From contig NW_024466459.1 in the NCBI RefSeq assembly GCF_017591425.1, positions 3,038,001-3,102,000 on the forward strand: a stretch of DNA of 64,000 nucleotides. Direction: 5' to 3'. This DNA is from Ochotona curzoniae (lineage: Eukaryota > Chordata > Mammalia > Lagomorpha > Ochotonidae). The notes under the pieces were generated by a model, which was not told the DNA's origin, made no database searches, and worked only from the letters and a program-made list of their open reading frames with translations. Below, piece after piece: positions 1-11,895 of this stretch; within the stretch, counting starts at the first letter, position 1; each line of letters starts with the position of its first letter. The position numbers and the translations under genes were made by a program.

Positions 1-282
1 GCACTAGCACCCTCTTTAATTTTCCTTAGCTACTGAGGAGTAAGATAATTTCACCTACATGTGTGCCAAGTTATTTTTAACACTTGCTTTGTGTTTCTCC
101 ATTTACTCTATCTCAATAAACAGGCCTTGTTGTTCCTGAGTCCATTCTAAGCAGCCTGGTTGCTCCACAGTGCACACTGTGACCATGAACACCCGCAGTG
201 AACAAACCATACCTGCAATCAGGGAAGGGCTCCACAGAAACAGACTAGTGGGTAGCTTTGAAAAAGACTTCTATAATATCTG

Positions 283-516
283 AAAATCAGAATCACACAG
301 TGAGAGGAGGAGATAAAGAGAGAAATCTTCCATCTGCTGATTCAGTCCCAAATGGATCTGAGAGTCCAGATCAACACTTGGGCTGTCTTCTATTGCCTTC
401 CCAGGCTCTGTAGGAGCTGGACTGGAACTGAAGCAGCTAGGGCTCAAACAAGTGTTCCGCTATGAGGCAGCCAAATCACAGGCAGCATCTTAACCCACAG
501 CACTACAATGCCAGCA
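283..516 (-). mobile_element. CSINE (old, diverged)
   Basis: Antisense SINE body with the landmarks AGATAAAGAGAGAAATCTTC, CATCTGCTGATTCAGTC and CTTAACCCACAGCAC. Lagomorph tRNA-derived CSINE, decayed, with no clear target-site duplication. Confidence 0.8.
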
Positions 517-655
517 TAGATGAGTAATTTTCAACCTTATAGGCCTGGAGTTGGACATCTAAACCTGATGGCCATGTGCACAAAGAACTATTTTTTTTAA
601 TCTTTATTCTCAATAACCATCTATCATGCCATAAGAAGCTTTCCCCTCCAGCTCC

Positions 656-872
656 CTGATTCAAGTTTTGGCTGCTCCACATCTGATATGACTCCATGCT
701 AATGTGTCTGGGAAAGCCATGAAAGATGGCTCAAGTCTTTGAGCCACTGTGCCCATGTGGGAGGCCTAGAAAAGGCTCCTGGCTCTTGGCTTCAGCTTGG
801 CTGTTGAAGTCATTTGGGAAATGAATCAGTGGATGGACTGACTCCTTCTCTTTATCTCTCTCTCACAGAGCT
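656..872 (+). mobile_element. CSINE, 5'-truncated or diverged
   Basis: Sense copy seen from TTTTGGCTGCTCCAC through GGGAAAGCC, the AGGCTCCTGGCTC core and a CTTTATCTCTCTCTC 3' end. The tRNA-like head is not recognisable. Confidence 0.75.
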
Positions 873-884
873 TTTATGCTTCTG

Positions 885-2070
885 GAAAGACAATATTTGC
901 GGAACAAGCAAGTGATAGGATTTCAAATATCAGGAAAATCTACGACCTATATATGGGAGAACAGACTAACAAACAGCACAAGAGTAGGCCTAAAGACATC
1001 CCTCTAAGGAAGCATCATCTCAGCAAAGACCTGGATATCAGTGAGGACCATGAAGATGTAGGGGCCAGGTCCATGCATTGGGAATCCACCAGCCACAGAG
1101 TGCAAATGAGCTTAGACAGTCTGGTCAGTGAGACAGGCAGGTGTCAGATGACAAAGCATAATGATGGGTTTCATGGACCAAGGTAAAAAGCTCTTTTCAC
1201 TGCAATGGTTTAAAGAGAGGCCACTGAATGATAAGATCTATCATGATCCCTGCAAACTGTTGGAGATGAGACAGAAACCAGGAGCCATGTTGGAAAGCTG
1301 TTAAACAAACTGTGCATTTCTCCTGAAGCCATTTGGTTGGCTTTCCCCATTTTTGGCTTCTAGTTAACAGAGGCTTCCTATGTGATAAAACAACCGACCC
1401 TGGCACACATCTCGAAATGGATGGTGGCCACGTGGATGACACATGTGACTCCTTCTGTAACAACCTGATGTTTTTCTTCCACGCTTCTACTTGTGTACAT
1501 TAAATTATCGTGAATTACCAAACATTAACCAAAAAGGAAACAGATCCAGTATATCATTTTACGTAGAAAAATGCAAAAAGGAGAGCCTTGCTTTTCTAAT
1601 TTTAAGAGGTGCCGTGTGAACTCTTCTTCTTTTTCAAGCCTTCCTGGTCTTTTGTGGGATTAATTTTAGTAACACGCGAACAACCTGTTTAAGAACAAAT
1701 GAGTCATGATACAGCTTAATATCTAGAAACCTAAAATTACCCTCCTCCACAGAGAACATAATTTTTGAGTATGAAAGTCTCATGTTTGAAACACTGACAT
1801 CCGTTAACTCTACAACGCTTCCTGCTTTCCAAATGAGAGGGGGAGGGACAAGCTGGTGACTCAGTATAGCTGAGAGGAAGAAATAAACTGCCTTCTGAAA
1901 AGCTAATCTGTATTAGGTTCGATGAAGAGAATTAAAAAATAATCAAAACCCTAACTCCTGCACAGCAGTTCATAATCTGCCCTTTGGATATATTTTTTCC
2001 CCACTGAAGTCCCATGATGATACAAGCTTCCCTTTGTAGTGGTCTTGGTATCATTGCAAAGATTTTCAAG
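885..2070. other. Unique intronic sequence
   Basis: No repeat family, exon or RNA gene recognised. The short open frames here show no coding signature or splice context. Confidence 0.5.
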
Positions 2071-2074
2071 CATA

Positions 2075-2612
2075 TTTCAAAAAGTTCATGGAAAAAAGAA
2101 AGAAAAGTAATTCTATGTGCATGCAAACTTTTTTTTTTTGAAATATTTGCAGTTTCTTTTAAAGATCTATTTGATCTTATGGGAATGGCAGATCAGATTT
2201 ACGGAGAGAAGGAGAGACAAATGTTTTTCCATCTGCTGGTTCACTCGCCAAGCAGCTGCAATAGCCTGAGCTGAGCTGATTCGAACCCGGGAGCTTCTTC
2301 TAGGTCTCCCACACAGGTGCAGGGCCCCAAAACTTTGAGCTATCCTCTACTGCTTTCCCAGGTTACAAGCAGGGAACTGGATGGGAAGCAGAGCAGCTAG
2401 GATACAAACTGGCACATATAGGATCCTGACACTTAAGGTGAGAATTTAGCCATTGAGCCATTGTGCCAGGCCCAACCCTTGCATTTTTTTTTTTAAATGA
2501 AATGCCTTTCAATGACTTGAACTTTAGGTGCATGAACTTTAATTTCCTTTGTACCAAATAAATCCATCTTTTAATTCTACTCTCCCATGAATCTTTTGAA
2601 CTATCTTCATCT
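2075..2612. mobile_element. Short palindromic mariner-like element interrupted by a CSINE
   Basis: The left arm (2075-2155) begins TTTCAAAAAGTTCATGG. The right arm (about 2476-2612) ends with the inverted counterpart, ACTCTCCCATGAATCTTTTG. A CSINE occupies 2161-2473 between them. The ends resemble the Hsmar2-type mariner terminal repeat as I remember it. The two arms have no transposase between them, so it is a non-autonomous (MITE-like) copy. Confidence 0.55.
2161..2473 (-). mobile_element. CSINE, near full length
   Basis: Antisense copy running from AAAGATCTATTTGATC through CATCTGCTGGTTCACTC, GGGAGCTTCTTCTAGGTCTC and CTACTGCTTTCCCAGG to ATTGTGCCAGGCCC. It lies inside the palindromic element at 2075-2612 and so is younger than it. 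Confidence 0.9.
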
Positions 2613-3122
2613 ATCCTGGCATAGACCAGCATAGAAGTGTGCATCCCTAAAGTCATGGTCAAATGGGAAAGAAAACAAAAACCCTCAACCTCATGTCTCT
2701 ATTGTTTCTCCCTGAATTGTGATTGGTTACAAACCTCTCCAGATTAATGATACAATTAGCAATTGCTCCAAGGAATAACCATCCAAAATATTCAGTTCAC
2801 AAAACAGGACTGCCTTTAAAAGTCTTTGTTATTCACACTGATATTTCACAAAAGAGAAAAGATCCACCAAGTTGAAAAATTCTGGCCACACAATTAGCGA
2901 GCACAGTTCTCTGGACATCATACATAATTTGGGGAGACTTAAATCTAAAGCACTGAAAAGTATCTCAATGTGAGAACAAAAACTTCAGGGGAAATTCATT
3001 TTCCTAAAGATGAAAACTTAGCACCAAGAAAAAGCTTGGTTTCAAGTCTGAATCTCCAGAAACATTGTACTCTCAAATGAAGGCAGTTCTTTTAATGTTA
3101 TGTGAGCTCAAAAACCTACTTT

Positions 3123-3205
3123 TCCATTCATTCGGTCAACATTCAGAATCCCTTGTGATGAGTCAGAGATTATGACAGGCATTGGGAATATAGAGATGAG
3201 TAAGA
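3123..3205 (-). mobile_element. L2 LINE 3'-end fragment
   Basis: CCATTCATTCGGTCAACATT followed by GACAGGCATTGGGAATATAG resembles the reverse complement of the L2 3' end (the 'caataaatgtttgttgaatgaatg' region). Strongly decayed. Confidence 0.5.
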
Positions 3206-5140
3206 TTTAAGGGAAAAAAACTATTATACTAAAACCAAACTAAGTTCTCCTGTGAGAAACTGGCATAGGAAGGCTCCACAAATTCACCCCTCCCAGAATC
3301 TACAGCCCGGTGCATATTTTTTTTCCAAGGTGGGTAACTATATGTCAGTTTGACCAGAGCATAGGGTGATCAGACAGTCAAACACTGTTTGTTAGCAGGG
3401 GCATATCTTTGGATTCACACCTGGAAGCTGAGTAAATGAGGTGGCTCTTCTGAATATGGGAGTCTTCACTTAGTTGGTTGAAGGCCTGAATAGAATGAAA
3501 AGCTGAGCCTCCTGCAAATTGGAGAGGTTTCTCCTGCCTTTTGACTTAAATCTGAAGCAAAAAGTTTTTGTGTGTGTCAGTTCCATACAGTACATAAAAA
3601 AGTCAATGTCTCTCTTTTCTTCTCTCTCTCTCTGAGAACCTCTAATACTTGATGATTCAGAGCTTGCCCAGATGGATATTAGGACAAAATGTCAGTGGCT
3701 GCTTGCCAGGTTCTGCCATCTTGAAAAACTTTCAGCACCATGTAAAATATCTATGCTATTCCCCTGGAGATACCAATGTGGGCAGAACCCAGGCCTCCTT
3801 GGGCAAAAATCACAGCTCACAGCCAATGATGCCACCACATGTGATCCTGTCGAAGTCCTTGGGAAACTAGCAGAAGGGTGTCATGGTCGGATTCTTTTTT
3901 CTTTTATAACTAGAGGACAACTGGCAGGCAGCGAGGGCCACATAGAGGGCGACCTAAACAACAGTCCTGGGTCCATGAGAACAACCTGAAAAACATGAAG
4001 GGGCCTTAAATAAGAAAGTAGCCATGCCAAAACAGAAACGTCTAGAGGTGGAGCCCATGGAACCTGGAGGTCTTTAGATGCGTGAGACACAGCAAGACAA
4101 TCCTGAGGTCTCTGGCTTGGGAAGCTGTGCAGAGATGAAAGTCTGGTGTTCCAACAAGGGGTAGGACAACAGGAGCAAGCACCAGCATGCAGACAAAAGA
4201 GGATGCAAGGCAACAGGGAAGAGTGAGGAAAGTAAGGATGGGGATGCACAAGTCTGACCTGGTAGCCTCAGGACAAGGAGCTTGGGTACCTGTTCTAATG
4301 AAGGGTATCAGCTGGGGATGCTTCTTGCAGCCAGAACTACCAAGACCTGTTGCTGATGTTACCAAATGACAATGATACTGTTTTTCGCACTGGCCTTTCT
4401 TCTTGGTGTATTATTCTCAAAGCATATATATTTTTGAAATCTGTTAGACTATAAAACTAACAGATAAAACTGAATGAGTAGCAAAATAATAAATTACCAA
4501 TTGCCCTTCCCACTATCTAGCATTAAACTGGTTGGTAGCAGACTCTGTGTGAGATGTTTGCTCAGAGTTTCCGGTGCAACCTAACAGAAACAGCTGTAGA
4601 CAGGTTTCCTCCTCCTGTACATCGACCCAATCTCTCTGACCATTATCTAAGCCAAAACAGAATTCCTAGGAAGCAGTTATTTGATGGGCAGGTTTGTGTT
4701 TGGTCCTTGATCCTATTATGAATCAATAAATGTCATAGTGACAATACTGGACCCAAAGGCAATGTGCTTCCCTGTTCAAGTCTCTTCCTGAGTCTCTGCT
4801 GGAAATTTACTAAGCAGTAGAAGCATAAAATGGGGCCAAGATAAAGGTACCAGTTAATTTAATGGGATCTCAGTTTAGCTTGCAAGAAAAAAAAATGTGA
4901 CTCACTAAAATCCAGGAACAAGCTTCAGGTGTAAACCCCTCTCTGGGCTGGTAATGCCCTGAAAAGTCCCCACCTGCACTCTGCCAAGGAGGACCCAGAC
5001 CTTGTCTGTGAATGACTCCAGCTCCCAGCCTGGTCCTATCAGTCCTGCAGGTGCTGGTCTTCTCTGAGACACACTGATGGTCTTCCATGTGAATGTGTTC
5101 ATTGTGAATAGCTTGGACTGTATCATTCCAAATTTCTTTT
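3206..5140. other. Unique intronic sequence
   Basis: No family recognised apart from a short CT-rich run at about 3615-3637. Overlapping open frames of up to 122 codons on the minus strand at 3881-4249 show no domain. Confidence 0.5.
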
Positions 5141-5368
5141 AATAGCTGGGACTGGGCCAGGCCAAAGCCAGGATCCAGGAATCACATCTGGGTCTCCCAC
5201 AAGGGTGGCAGGGGCCTGAGTACTTTGATCATCACCTACTGTCACTCAAAGAGCAATACAAAGAAACTGAGTAAAATGAAGAGGTAAGACTTGATCCCAG
5301 GCACTCTGATAGAGAATGCAGGCATCAGAAGCAGTGGCTTAACCTGTTGTGCCACAACAGTGGTCCCT
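5141..5368 (-). mobile_element. CSINE, old
   Basis: Antisense body: CTGGGTCTCCCACAAGGGTG, GGCAGGGGCCTGAGTACTTT and a CTTAACCTGTTGTGCCACA head. Part of the central region is replaced by an A/G-rich stretch, so it is diverged or internally rearranged. Confidence 0.75.
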
Positions 5369-5389
5369 TTCTTCTATCTTTTTAGGATT

Positions 5390-5462
5390 TCTCACTGTCA
5401 CCACACTCCGCATTCTATAGCAGCTGGCATATAATAAATGCTCAATAAACAATGATGACTTG
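5390..5462 (+). mobile_element. MIR or L2 3'-end fragment
   Basis: The AGCTGGCATATAATAAATGC-TCAATAAACAATGATGA segment resembles the shared 3' end of L2/MIR. Too short to assign a family. Confidence 0.4.
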
Positions 5463-6085
5463 TAACAACCACATGTCAAGAAATACTCTGGACATAAGCA
5501 TTTGACAGGCATCATCACGAAGTCAACATGGCTTGTGTAGTGGACTGTCAGGCTCTGGGCTTCCAATGACTGCAGCTCTGGTGGCTAGTTCCCATTCCAG
5601 ACACCATTCCCAACAGTGCTCACATCCAGATCATTTGGTTGCTTGTCCCTTGTGACCTGACATCACTAAGCCATTTGGACAGGACAGAAAAAAAAATTAA
5701 ACAAGAAATCTATCATGATGATTGTTGACCCCAGTCAAAAGTCATGATCTAAGCACACCATGTGTTAAACAAAACTCCAGACTGAGCAGGCAACTGCTTG
5801 AAAATGGTTGCTGCAGCCACTAGGGAAGCCCGCAGGTGTGTTACTCTATCTGCTCCAAGGGAAGATCACAATGCTGACGCAACAGGCACTGCTCGACTCT
5901 ACAGAATTGCAGGGAAAGGTGCAGGTGCCACCGACAACATTCAACTAATTCAAGATCAAATGAAGACCACTGGTGATCATATCGAGTGACTATATCATCA
6001 TCGACTCATTCTCTTTCCTTCAGCAAGTACATTTTGAATATTCATTCTGTTCCAGATTCTGCACCCAGCAGCTGGACTTCTTTCT

Positions 6086-6362
6086 TTAAGATTTATTTAC
6101 TTGAAAGTCAGAGTTGCACACGGATTTTCTATCTGCTGGTTTGTTCCTGCTAAATGACCAAAATGGCTTGGGCTGTGCCAGAGTGAAGCCAGGAGCCTGG
6201 AATTTGGTCTGCATCGCCCACGTGGGTCTCAGGGGTCCAAGCACTTGGACATCTTCTGCTGTTTTCCTAGGCACATTAGCAGGAAGCTGAATGGGAAGCA
6301 GAGCAGCTGGGATGCCCCCACTGCGGGAAGCCATTTAACCCTCTGTGTCACAATCCTAACCT
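6086..6362 (-). mobile_element. CSINE
   Basis: Antisense copy from AAGATTTATTTACTTGAAAG through CTATCTGCTGGTTTGTTC, CTCAGGGGTCCAAGCACTTG and CATTTAACCCTCTGTGTCAC. Moderately diverged, near full length. Confidence 0.88.
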
Positions 6363-6364
6363 CA

Positions 6365-8375
6365 GACACTCAGCTTTCAAAGAGACAAGACACAGGGCTT
6401 TGCCACAAAAAAATTCACTAGATATGTGAAATGCAAGACTCCTTATCAACATAGGTATTCACTGGAACTGCCCCTGAGATATTAACTACCAACTCATCTT
6501 CCATGCTCAACATGTAATTGTTTTGGACCTGATGTCAGGGATGGTTGGTGAATTTCCCAAGGAAGCCCTCTTCCTATGGTATTGTCTTGCTTTCTTTTTG
6601 ACCCCCAAACAGCACCACATCCTGTATACATACTTTAAAGGGCCTCTCATTTTGACTGATTCCACTGTTTTTTGGCTGCTTCCACAAATGCTTCCACCAC
6701 ATTCTCAACAGCTGACAATTTGCTCAGAGTGGAGATTTTGGAAGGAATGTACTACTGGTCATCTATGGCTTTGCAAAAGCAGAGACCCTATGTTGGAGCA
6801 GTGGAAGCCGAAACCTTCACCGTAGGTTGAAAAACCCCTGAAGTGACTCCCTTGAAGACCTCTGTCTGGGAACCGGTGCAAATACAAGCACTGCACCTGT
6901 CCTGACTACAGACCTAACCAAGTGCAGGACGCATAATCAATTCCAAGGTGCCTTTCTGCTTAGTGTCTGGGCGGTGGGACAAGAAGGGGTGCAGAGAATG
7001 GACTTTCAGGCTCGCTGTCCTGCACATCAGAACCGTGGATGAGGAGCCGCATCTTCGAGGCTAATTTTAATTCTGAGCTAAATTAATTTGGCACAAATGC
7101 AGCAGGAGTCCCTTCCCCTGCAGGAAACACTTCTGTTACTGTGAAGCTAGCGCATAAAATAACCCACCCACGGGAGAGCAGAATTAGCCCTGGAGGTTTT
7201 TTTGGTTGGGTATGTTTCCCCTGAAATAACTTTTTGAGGTTTCCTCTGGCATCAGAGCACGTGAGGTAGGGCACCTGTTGGTGGGGGCGGAGGAGGTTCC
7301 CCAAGTGGGCGAAAGCTTCCTCTGAGGCTCACAGAGGGGGCATCACAAGGCGGTTCTTCCTGCTCGCGTTCTTATCACTGCACCTCTTGTAAACGTGTGT
7401 GGTGGGTGCAGGTGTGCTGCCACACTGTGTTGAGCACGAGATGCAACTTCAGGCAGTGAGCATGAGACACGTGGAAACACAGATTCACTGAGGGTTCATA
7501 AGAGATTTTTAACAAAGATCACAACAGATCCTAAAAGGTGACCATTGCCAGGGAGCCTTCCCTCATTCACTGTCTAGAGGGCTTCCCACTTGCCTCTGGT
7601 CAGCTGGGCAACACCTCCCTGTTCCATGTGCAGCAGTGACCCTGGGTTGTCTCAGTACAACAAGGGGCACACTTGACTCCTTCTCACCTTTGGTTGGTCA
7701 TTCCTGGGTCTGGAGTGCAGTCACTTCCTTCACCCTAGAAGGGACCTTCATAAACACTTAATCATGGATGGAATGAATGGAACCCAGCCGAGAACAAGTT
7801 CAAAGATCCCTAAGTTCAGCCTCCATATTTGTAAGTTGGAAAACCAAGGTCTAGCAGGGAGGGAATCCCAATTCCCCAGTCAGGACTTTTACCATTACAT
7901 TGTGATACATGTCAAATGAAATGTTTAGCACCTATAACTTAGGCAAATTTTACTTCACTTGTCAGTTCAGGAGTATAAAGATGTTTCTTTAGAGCAGTCT
8001 AGCTGATTTTGTTCAGATAATCACTTTATTTTCACAGTAAAAGTGAAAATATACCAGAAGAAAACAGATGATTCACTTCTTTATTTAGATGATTTTTGTC
8101 AGAAACGTACCTTTGAAATACTGAATTTCAATTGTTTTTTTGGCCTTCAGGCTAAGATTAAGTATGAAATGTTAAATTTCCAACAATACAGCAGCACTTA
8201 AAAACTTTATTTGGTGAGTTTCTATCAAAAGGGACCAGAGAACAGAATTCTGGAGGCAAGAAGGTGATCTTGACATAGTATAGCTTTGCAGGGATTATGA
8301 CAGAAGTGTGCAAGGATTTGTGCCAAGACCACATTGCACATTAACTTCAATGTCTGAAGTTATTGCACCAAGTTC
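6365..8375. other. Unique intronic sequence, CpG-richer between about 6950 and 7480
   Basis: No repeat family recognised. The interval 6950-7480 has visibly more CpG than its surroundings, two CACGTG E-boxes (7258-7263 and 7468-7473) and a GGGGGCGGAGG GC-box-like site at about 7283. A U2-snRNA-like 25-mer lies at 8141-8165. Confidence 0.5.
8141..8165 (+). pseudogene. U2 snRNA 5'-end-like fragment (weak)
   Basis: TGGCCTTCAGGCTAAGATTA followed by AGT resembles the U2 snRNA segment GGCCTTTTGGCTAAGATCAA. Only about 25 bp match, with several differences, and no downstream U2 sequence follows. Could be chance. Confidence 0.25.
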
Positions 8376-8379
8376 CTCT

Positions 8380-8653
8380 GAAAGAGTTAAAGAGAGAGAT
8401 CCTACATCTGGTGGTTCACTGCCTGCCCAAATTGTTGCAACCATTGGAGGCTGGGCTAGGATGAACCCAGAAGCCAGGAGCCCTATCCAGTTCTCCCAAG
8501 TGGATAGCAGCAGCCCTAACATTTAGGTCATCTTCCAGTGCCTTTCTCAAGCAATAAATACAGTTGGATCAGAAGTAGATTAGCCAGGACATGGACTGGT
8601 ACCCATACGGGATGCTGCCATCACAGGCAGCAGCGTTACACTTTATGCCACAA
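8380..8653 (-). mobile_element. CSINE, old
   Basis: Antisense copy: TACATCTGGTGGTTCACTGC, AACCCAGAAGCCAGGAGCCC, ACCCATACGGGATGCTGCCA and a GTTACACTTTATGCCACA head. Confidence 0.82.
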
Positions 8654-9077
8654 TACAAGCTGACTCATTCCCTTTTAACATGCTAATCAAGTCTTCATTT
8701 GGTGTCCTCTTGTTTAAACATACTGGAAGTATTAGTGAAGGAGTGATGTCACATATATTCAGGCTGGTTGTTTACAAGGTGACGTACAACAACAAGCCAG
8801 GATATTACTTGAATTCTCAACTGCATAGTTCATGAGTAACAGGACCAAACTACTGTGTGAACGATGTCCCCTAGCCAGGCCAGGGCCACTGCTGGAAATG
8901 CACAAGGCAAAGAAAAACAGCAGCTCCACACAAACACAAGGGAAGTCTTTGAGCTGTTGACTCCACTCCCACTCTTAACCTCTCCAATGTCCACATATAC
9001 TACGCAAGGAAAAAGTGTCCCAAAGATGATATGCAAAGTGATTGCAAGAGTGTGTGTGGGAGCTGCAGCCAGGAGCA

Positions 9078-9376
9078 TGTGGCATTGTGACACATCAGGT
9101 AAAACCACCATCTGCAATGCCAGCCTGCCAACACACAGGTTCAAATCCCAGCTGCTCAAATGGTAACAATTCAGCTCCATGGCAACGTCCTGGGAAAAGC
9201 AGCGGAGGACAGCCCACATTTTGAGGGCCCTGCAACCCACGTGGGAAAAGAAACTCCTGCTTCCTGGCTTTGCTCTTGCCTGGCCCCCAGATATTGAGGC
9301 CATCAGAGAAGTGAACCAGCAGCTCTCTCTTTGTCTTTCTGTAGTTCTTTCAAATAAACAACTAAATCTCAAAATA
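9078..9376 (+). mobile_element. CSINE, old
   Basis: Sense copy: GTGGCATTGTGACACATCAG head, GGTTCAAATCCCAGCTGCTC (B-box region), CAACCCACGTGGGAAAAG and a TCTTTCAAATAAACAACTAA tail. The 180-codon minus-strand open frame across it (8830-9372) is an artefact of the repeat. Confidence 0.85.
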
Positions 9377-9450
9377 AGGAAAGAAAAATAAAGGAAGAAG
9401 GAAAGAGAAAGGAAAGAAAGAACAAAATATGATAAAAGTGAAGAAAAAGA
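9377..9450 (+). repeat. A/G-rich low-complexity tract
   Basis: GGAAAGAAAAATAAAGGAAG-type purine run extending from the tail of the preceding SINE. Likely grown from its A-rich 3' end. Confidence 0.7.
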
Positions 9451-11895
9451 TTAGGGGTCAATGGTAGGCATGAACATCAGGATCAAAATTTGTGTGATTT
9501 TCTGGAAGTGCCACTAGGTAGCCTTTTCTTACATCGGGCACACAGAGAAAACAGAAAGAGTAAAAGAAGAGGGCTGTGTGTACTCTACACACACATGCTC
9601 ACACATACACATGCGTGAAAGTTGTTACAAACGTGCATGTGCAGTGGAAGGCCTGAGGACAGGCAGAACTGGAGGGGAGATGGTTCCCCCAAGGGTGAGG
9701 AGTTCCAGGCTAATGAACAATAAAGTGATTGATCTGGAATTTTAAGAACTGAGAGGAAGCCATCTGGAGCTGAGCCAGTCCCACAGAGTCACCCAGAGCC
9801 TCCCCTGGTCACCCTGCACCGACATCATTCCCAGGATAGGGAAAATGAATCTATTAAGGCAAGCGATCTGTGGTGAAAAAGTAACAGCAGGTGCAGCTCC
9901 ATCTGCAGAGTAGTCACATGCAGTATCTCGCATGCCAAAAGTCAGACAAGGTCTTAGTCCTTCTTCTACCCCCTCATGTCTCAGTCTGATAGCAATTTAG
10001 TATTGGAGAGAAGAAAGCTATTTCTAAACAAAGACCACTTCTGTCATAGATAGTCTTGTCATGACATTGTCTTATCAGATCATGATTGCAGGGGAGGAGT
10101 CTTGCGGAGAGCCCTGGGTACTCTGGTTGTACACTTGGGAACAAATTCTACACTGACAGGGCCTTTCCAGCTCCTGAGTGGGAAGAGTACCCTGCCTGTC
10201 GTGTGAGGCACACAGTACAGGGTCTGAGCTTCCCAGCTCCAGAGGCATGCAGCCTCCATGGCTGAGCTCACCCCTCATGTCAAGTTCTTTCAAACCCTCT
10301 CAATCTTCTCTCTTTGCCCTCAGAGTGTATGGAGCTGCCCTGCAAGTTGAGGAAATGCCAGGCTTTTGTCTCTTCATGCACCGGCAGGGAATGCCTGAGG
10401 CTATGAGATGGGACACACGTGTGAGCAACTTCACAGGAACCTTCCACTGATCACAAATGCCCTTCCTCCTCCTCCTCCACAGCTCTCCTGAATTCATGCT
10501 CACTTGCAACTGAGCCTACTCCTGCAGTGTTGAAGGATGTCTCAGTTCAAAAGAACTCTTGTCACTCTTCTATATGGCCGCAATCATCGGGGCCCTGCAA
10601 TTTGCTTTTTCAGTACTTTCACTCTCCTTTCATCTTTTAGATGGTAGAGTGGCCACAATATTTGTGGGTTTCACAAGGTTTATAACTTCAATTCCCTCAC
10701 TCCACTCCCAATCCGTGAGTGTTATGGAGTCTGCCAAGCTAAATGAGGTAGCTATTAAGCCACGCAGGTATAGATTTTTCTCTAATCCAAAAGTCCAAAT
10801 TTTTCAGGAGCAAAAAAATGCTTGGGGCAAGTTTTTTTTTTTTCTCTTGAATTTTATTGAATTTTCCTGATTCTTCCCCTTTTCTTAACTGGTCTTTCTC
10901 ACGTCCTCCACCCCTCCTGGATAACAATATCCAATACAAGATATTTACATATTCTTCTGGCAGCAAGACCCAACCTGTCACTGAGCCCTCACTTTTTTTC
11001 CCTTGATGAGAAATTTCTCTTGAAAAAGTCAACCACAAACTCACTTAGATACTCAGAATACAGCACGGGATGGTGCCTCGGTATTTACTCTTCTCTTCTA
11101 CATAAGAAAGGTGAATCTGGATAAATCTTTAACTTACTCATAAAATGCTAGAACAAGACAGTCCTCCCATCTCAGCTCTGCTTCATCTCCAGATGCCTTT
11201 GCACTCTGCAGCTGACTCCCCTGTGCAGATCTACATGACGACCTGGGATTCATCTTCAGATGCACACAGTGAGCGAAGCTCCGGCACCCAGGGACAAGAC
11301 ACACCCCATCTCCTGATTACAGGAAGTCTGAAGCATAAATTGCTCTGCTCCAAAGGGCAAAGGGCAAAATTCCTCCTGAGAACATCCAAGGCTTTATGAA
11401 TCAGATGAGCGGGGCTCAAAGTATCTGTTACCTTTTCACTCTCATGTTGTTCTTTCTATCTCATTTTGGGGGGGAAAATCCCTTCTCAGTTTCACTTTCA
11501 AAGATATTAGATATGCATGGTTCAGCATCCAGAGCCAGGTAATACAATAGAAAATAAGCAAGGCTGCTGAACATCAGGTCACAGGTGCACCTCCCATTGC
11601 ATTCCATGCCTAACAGATCTTCGCCAAAACTCTTCTGCCAGGCCCCAGGCTCTAGGAGTAGTGTTCTATGTTATGATCACCCAAAAGAAAAAAAAAAGTC
11701 TTGAACATGAAAGGGATCGAAGAAAATGAATAGATATTAACTGATCTATGGCAGACCCAAGACTTCCCCATGGAAACATGCCTGTACTGCACAGACTGCA
11801 CGTTACTTATTCATGAGCAGCAAAAATCTGCAGAGAGCCCATTACAAATGCGCAGATCTGATCAGAGAGTTGGCCTTCAGCCCCCTTTGGAAACT
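9451..11895. other. Unique intronic sequence
   Basis: Apart from short CA-rich patches near 9583-9615 nothing is recognised. A 103-codon open frame at 10559-10870 lacks any recognisable domain and runs into a poly-T stretch. Confidence 0.5.

Noticed and set aside
6523..6825. 100-codon plus-strand frame, and a 34-codon minus-strand stretch ending at 6647 that looked retrocopy-like
   Set aside because: The minus-strand stretch is bounded by stops at both ends, has no poly-A and no recognised parent protein. The plus frame has no domain.
8830..9372. Longest open frame in the window (180 codons, minus strand)
   Set aside because: It lies largely across a sense-strand CSINE at 9078-9376, has no domain, and is explained by the repeat's composition.
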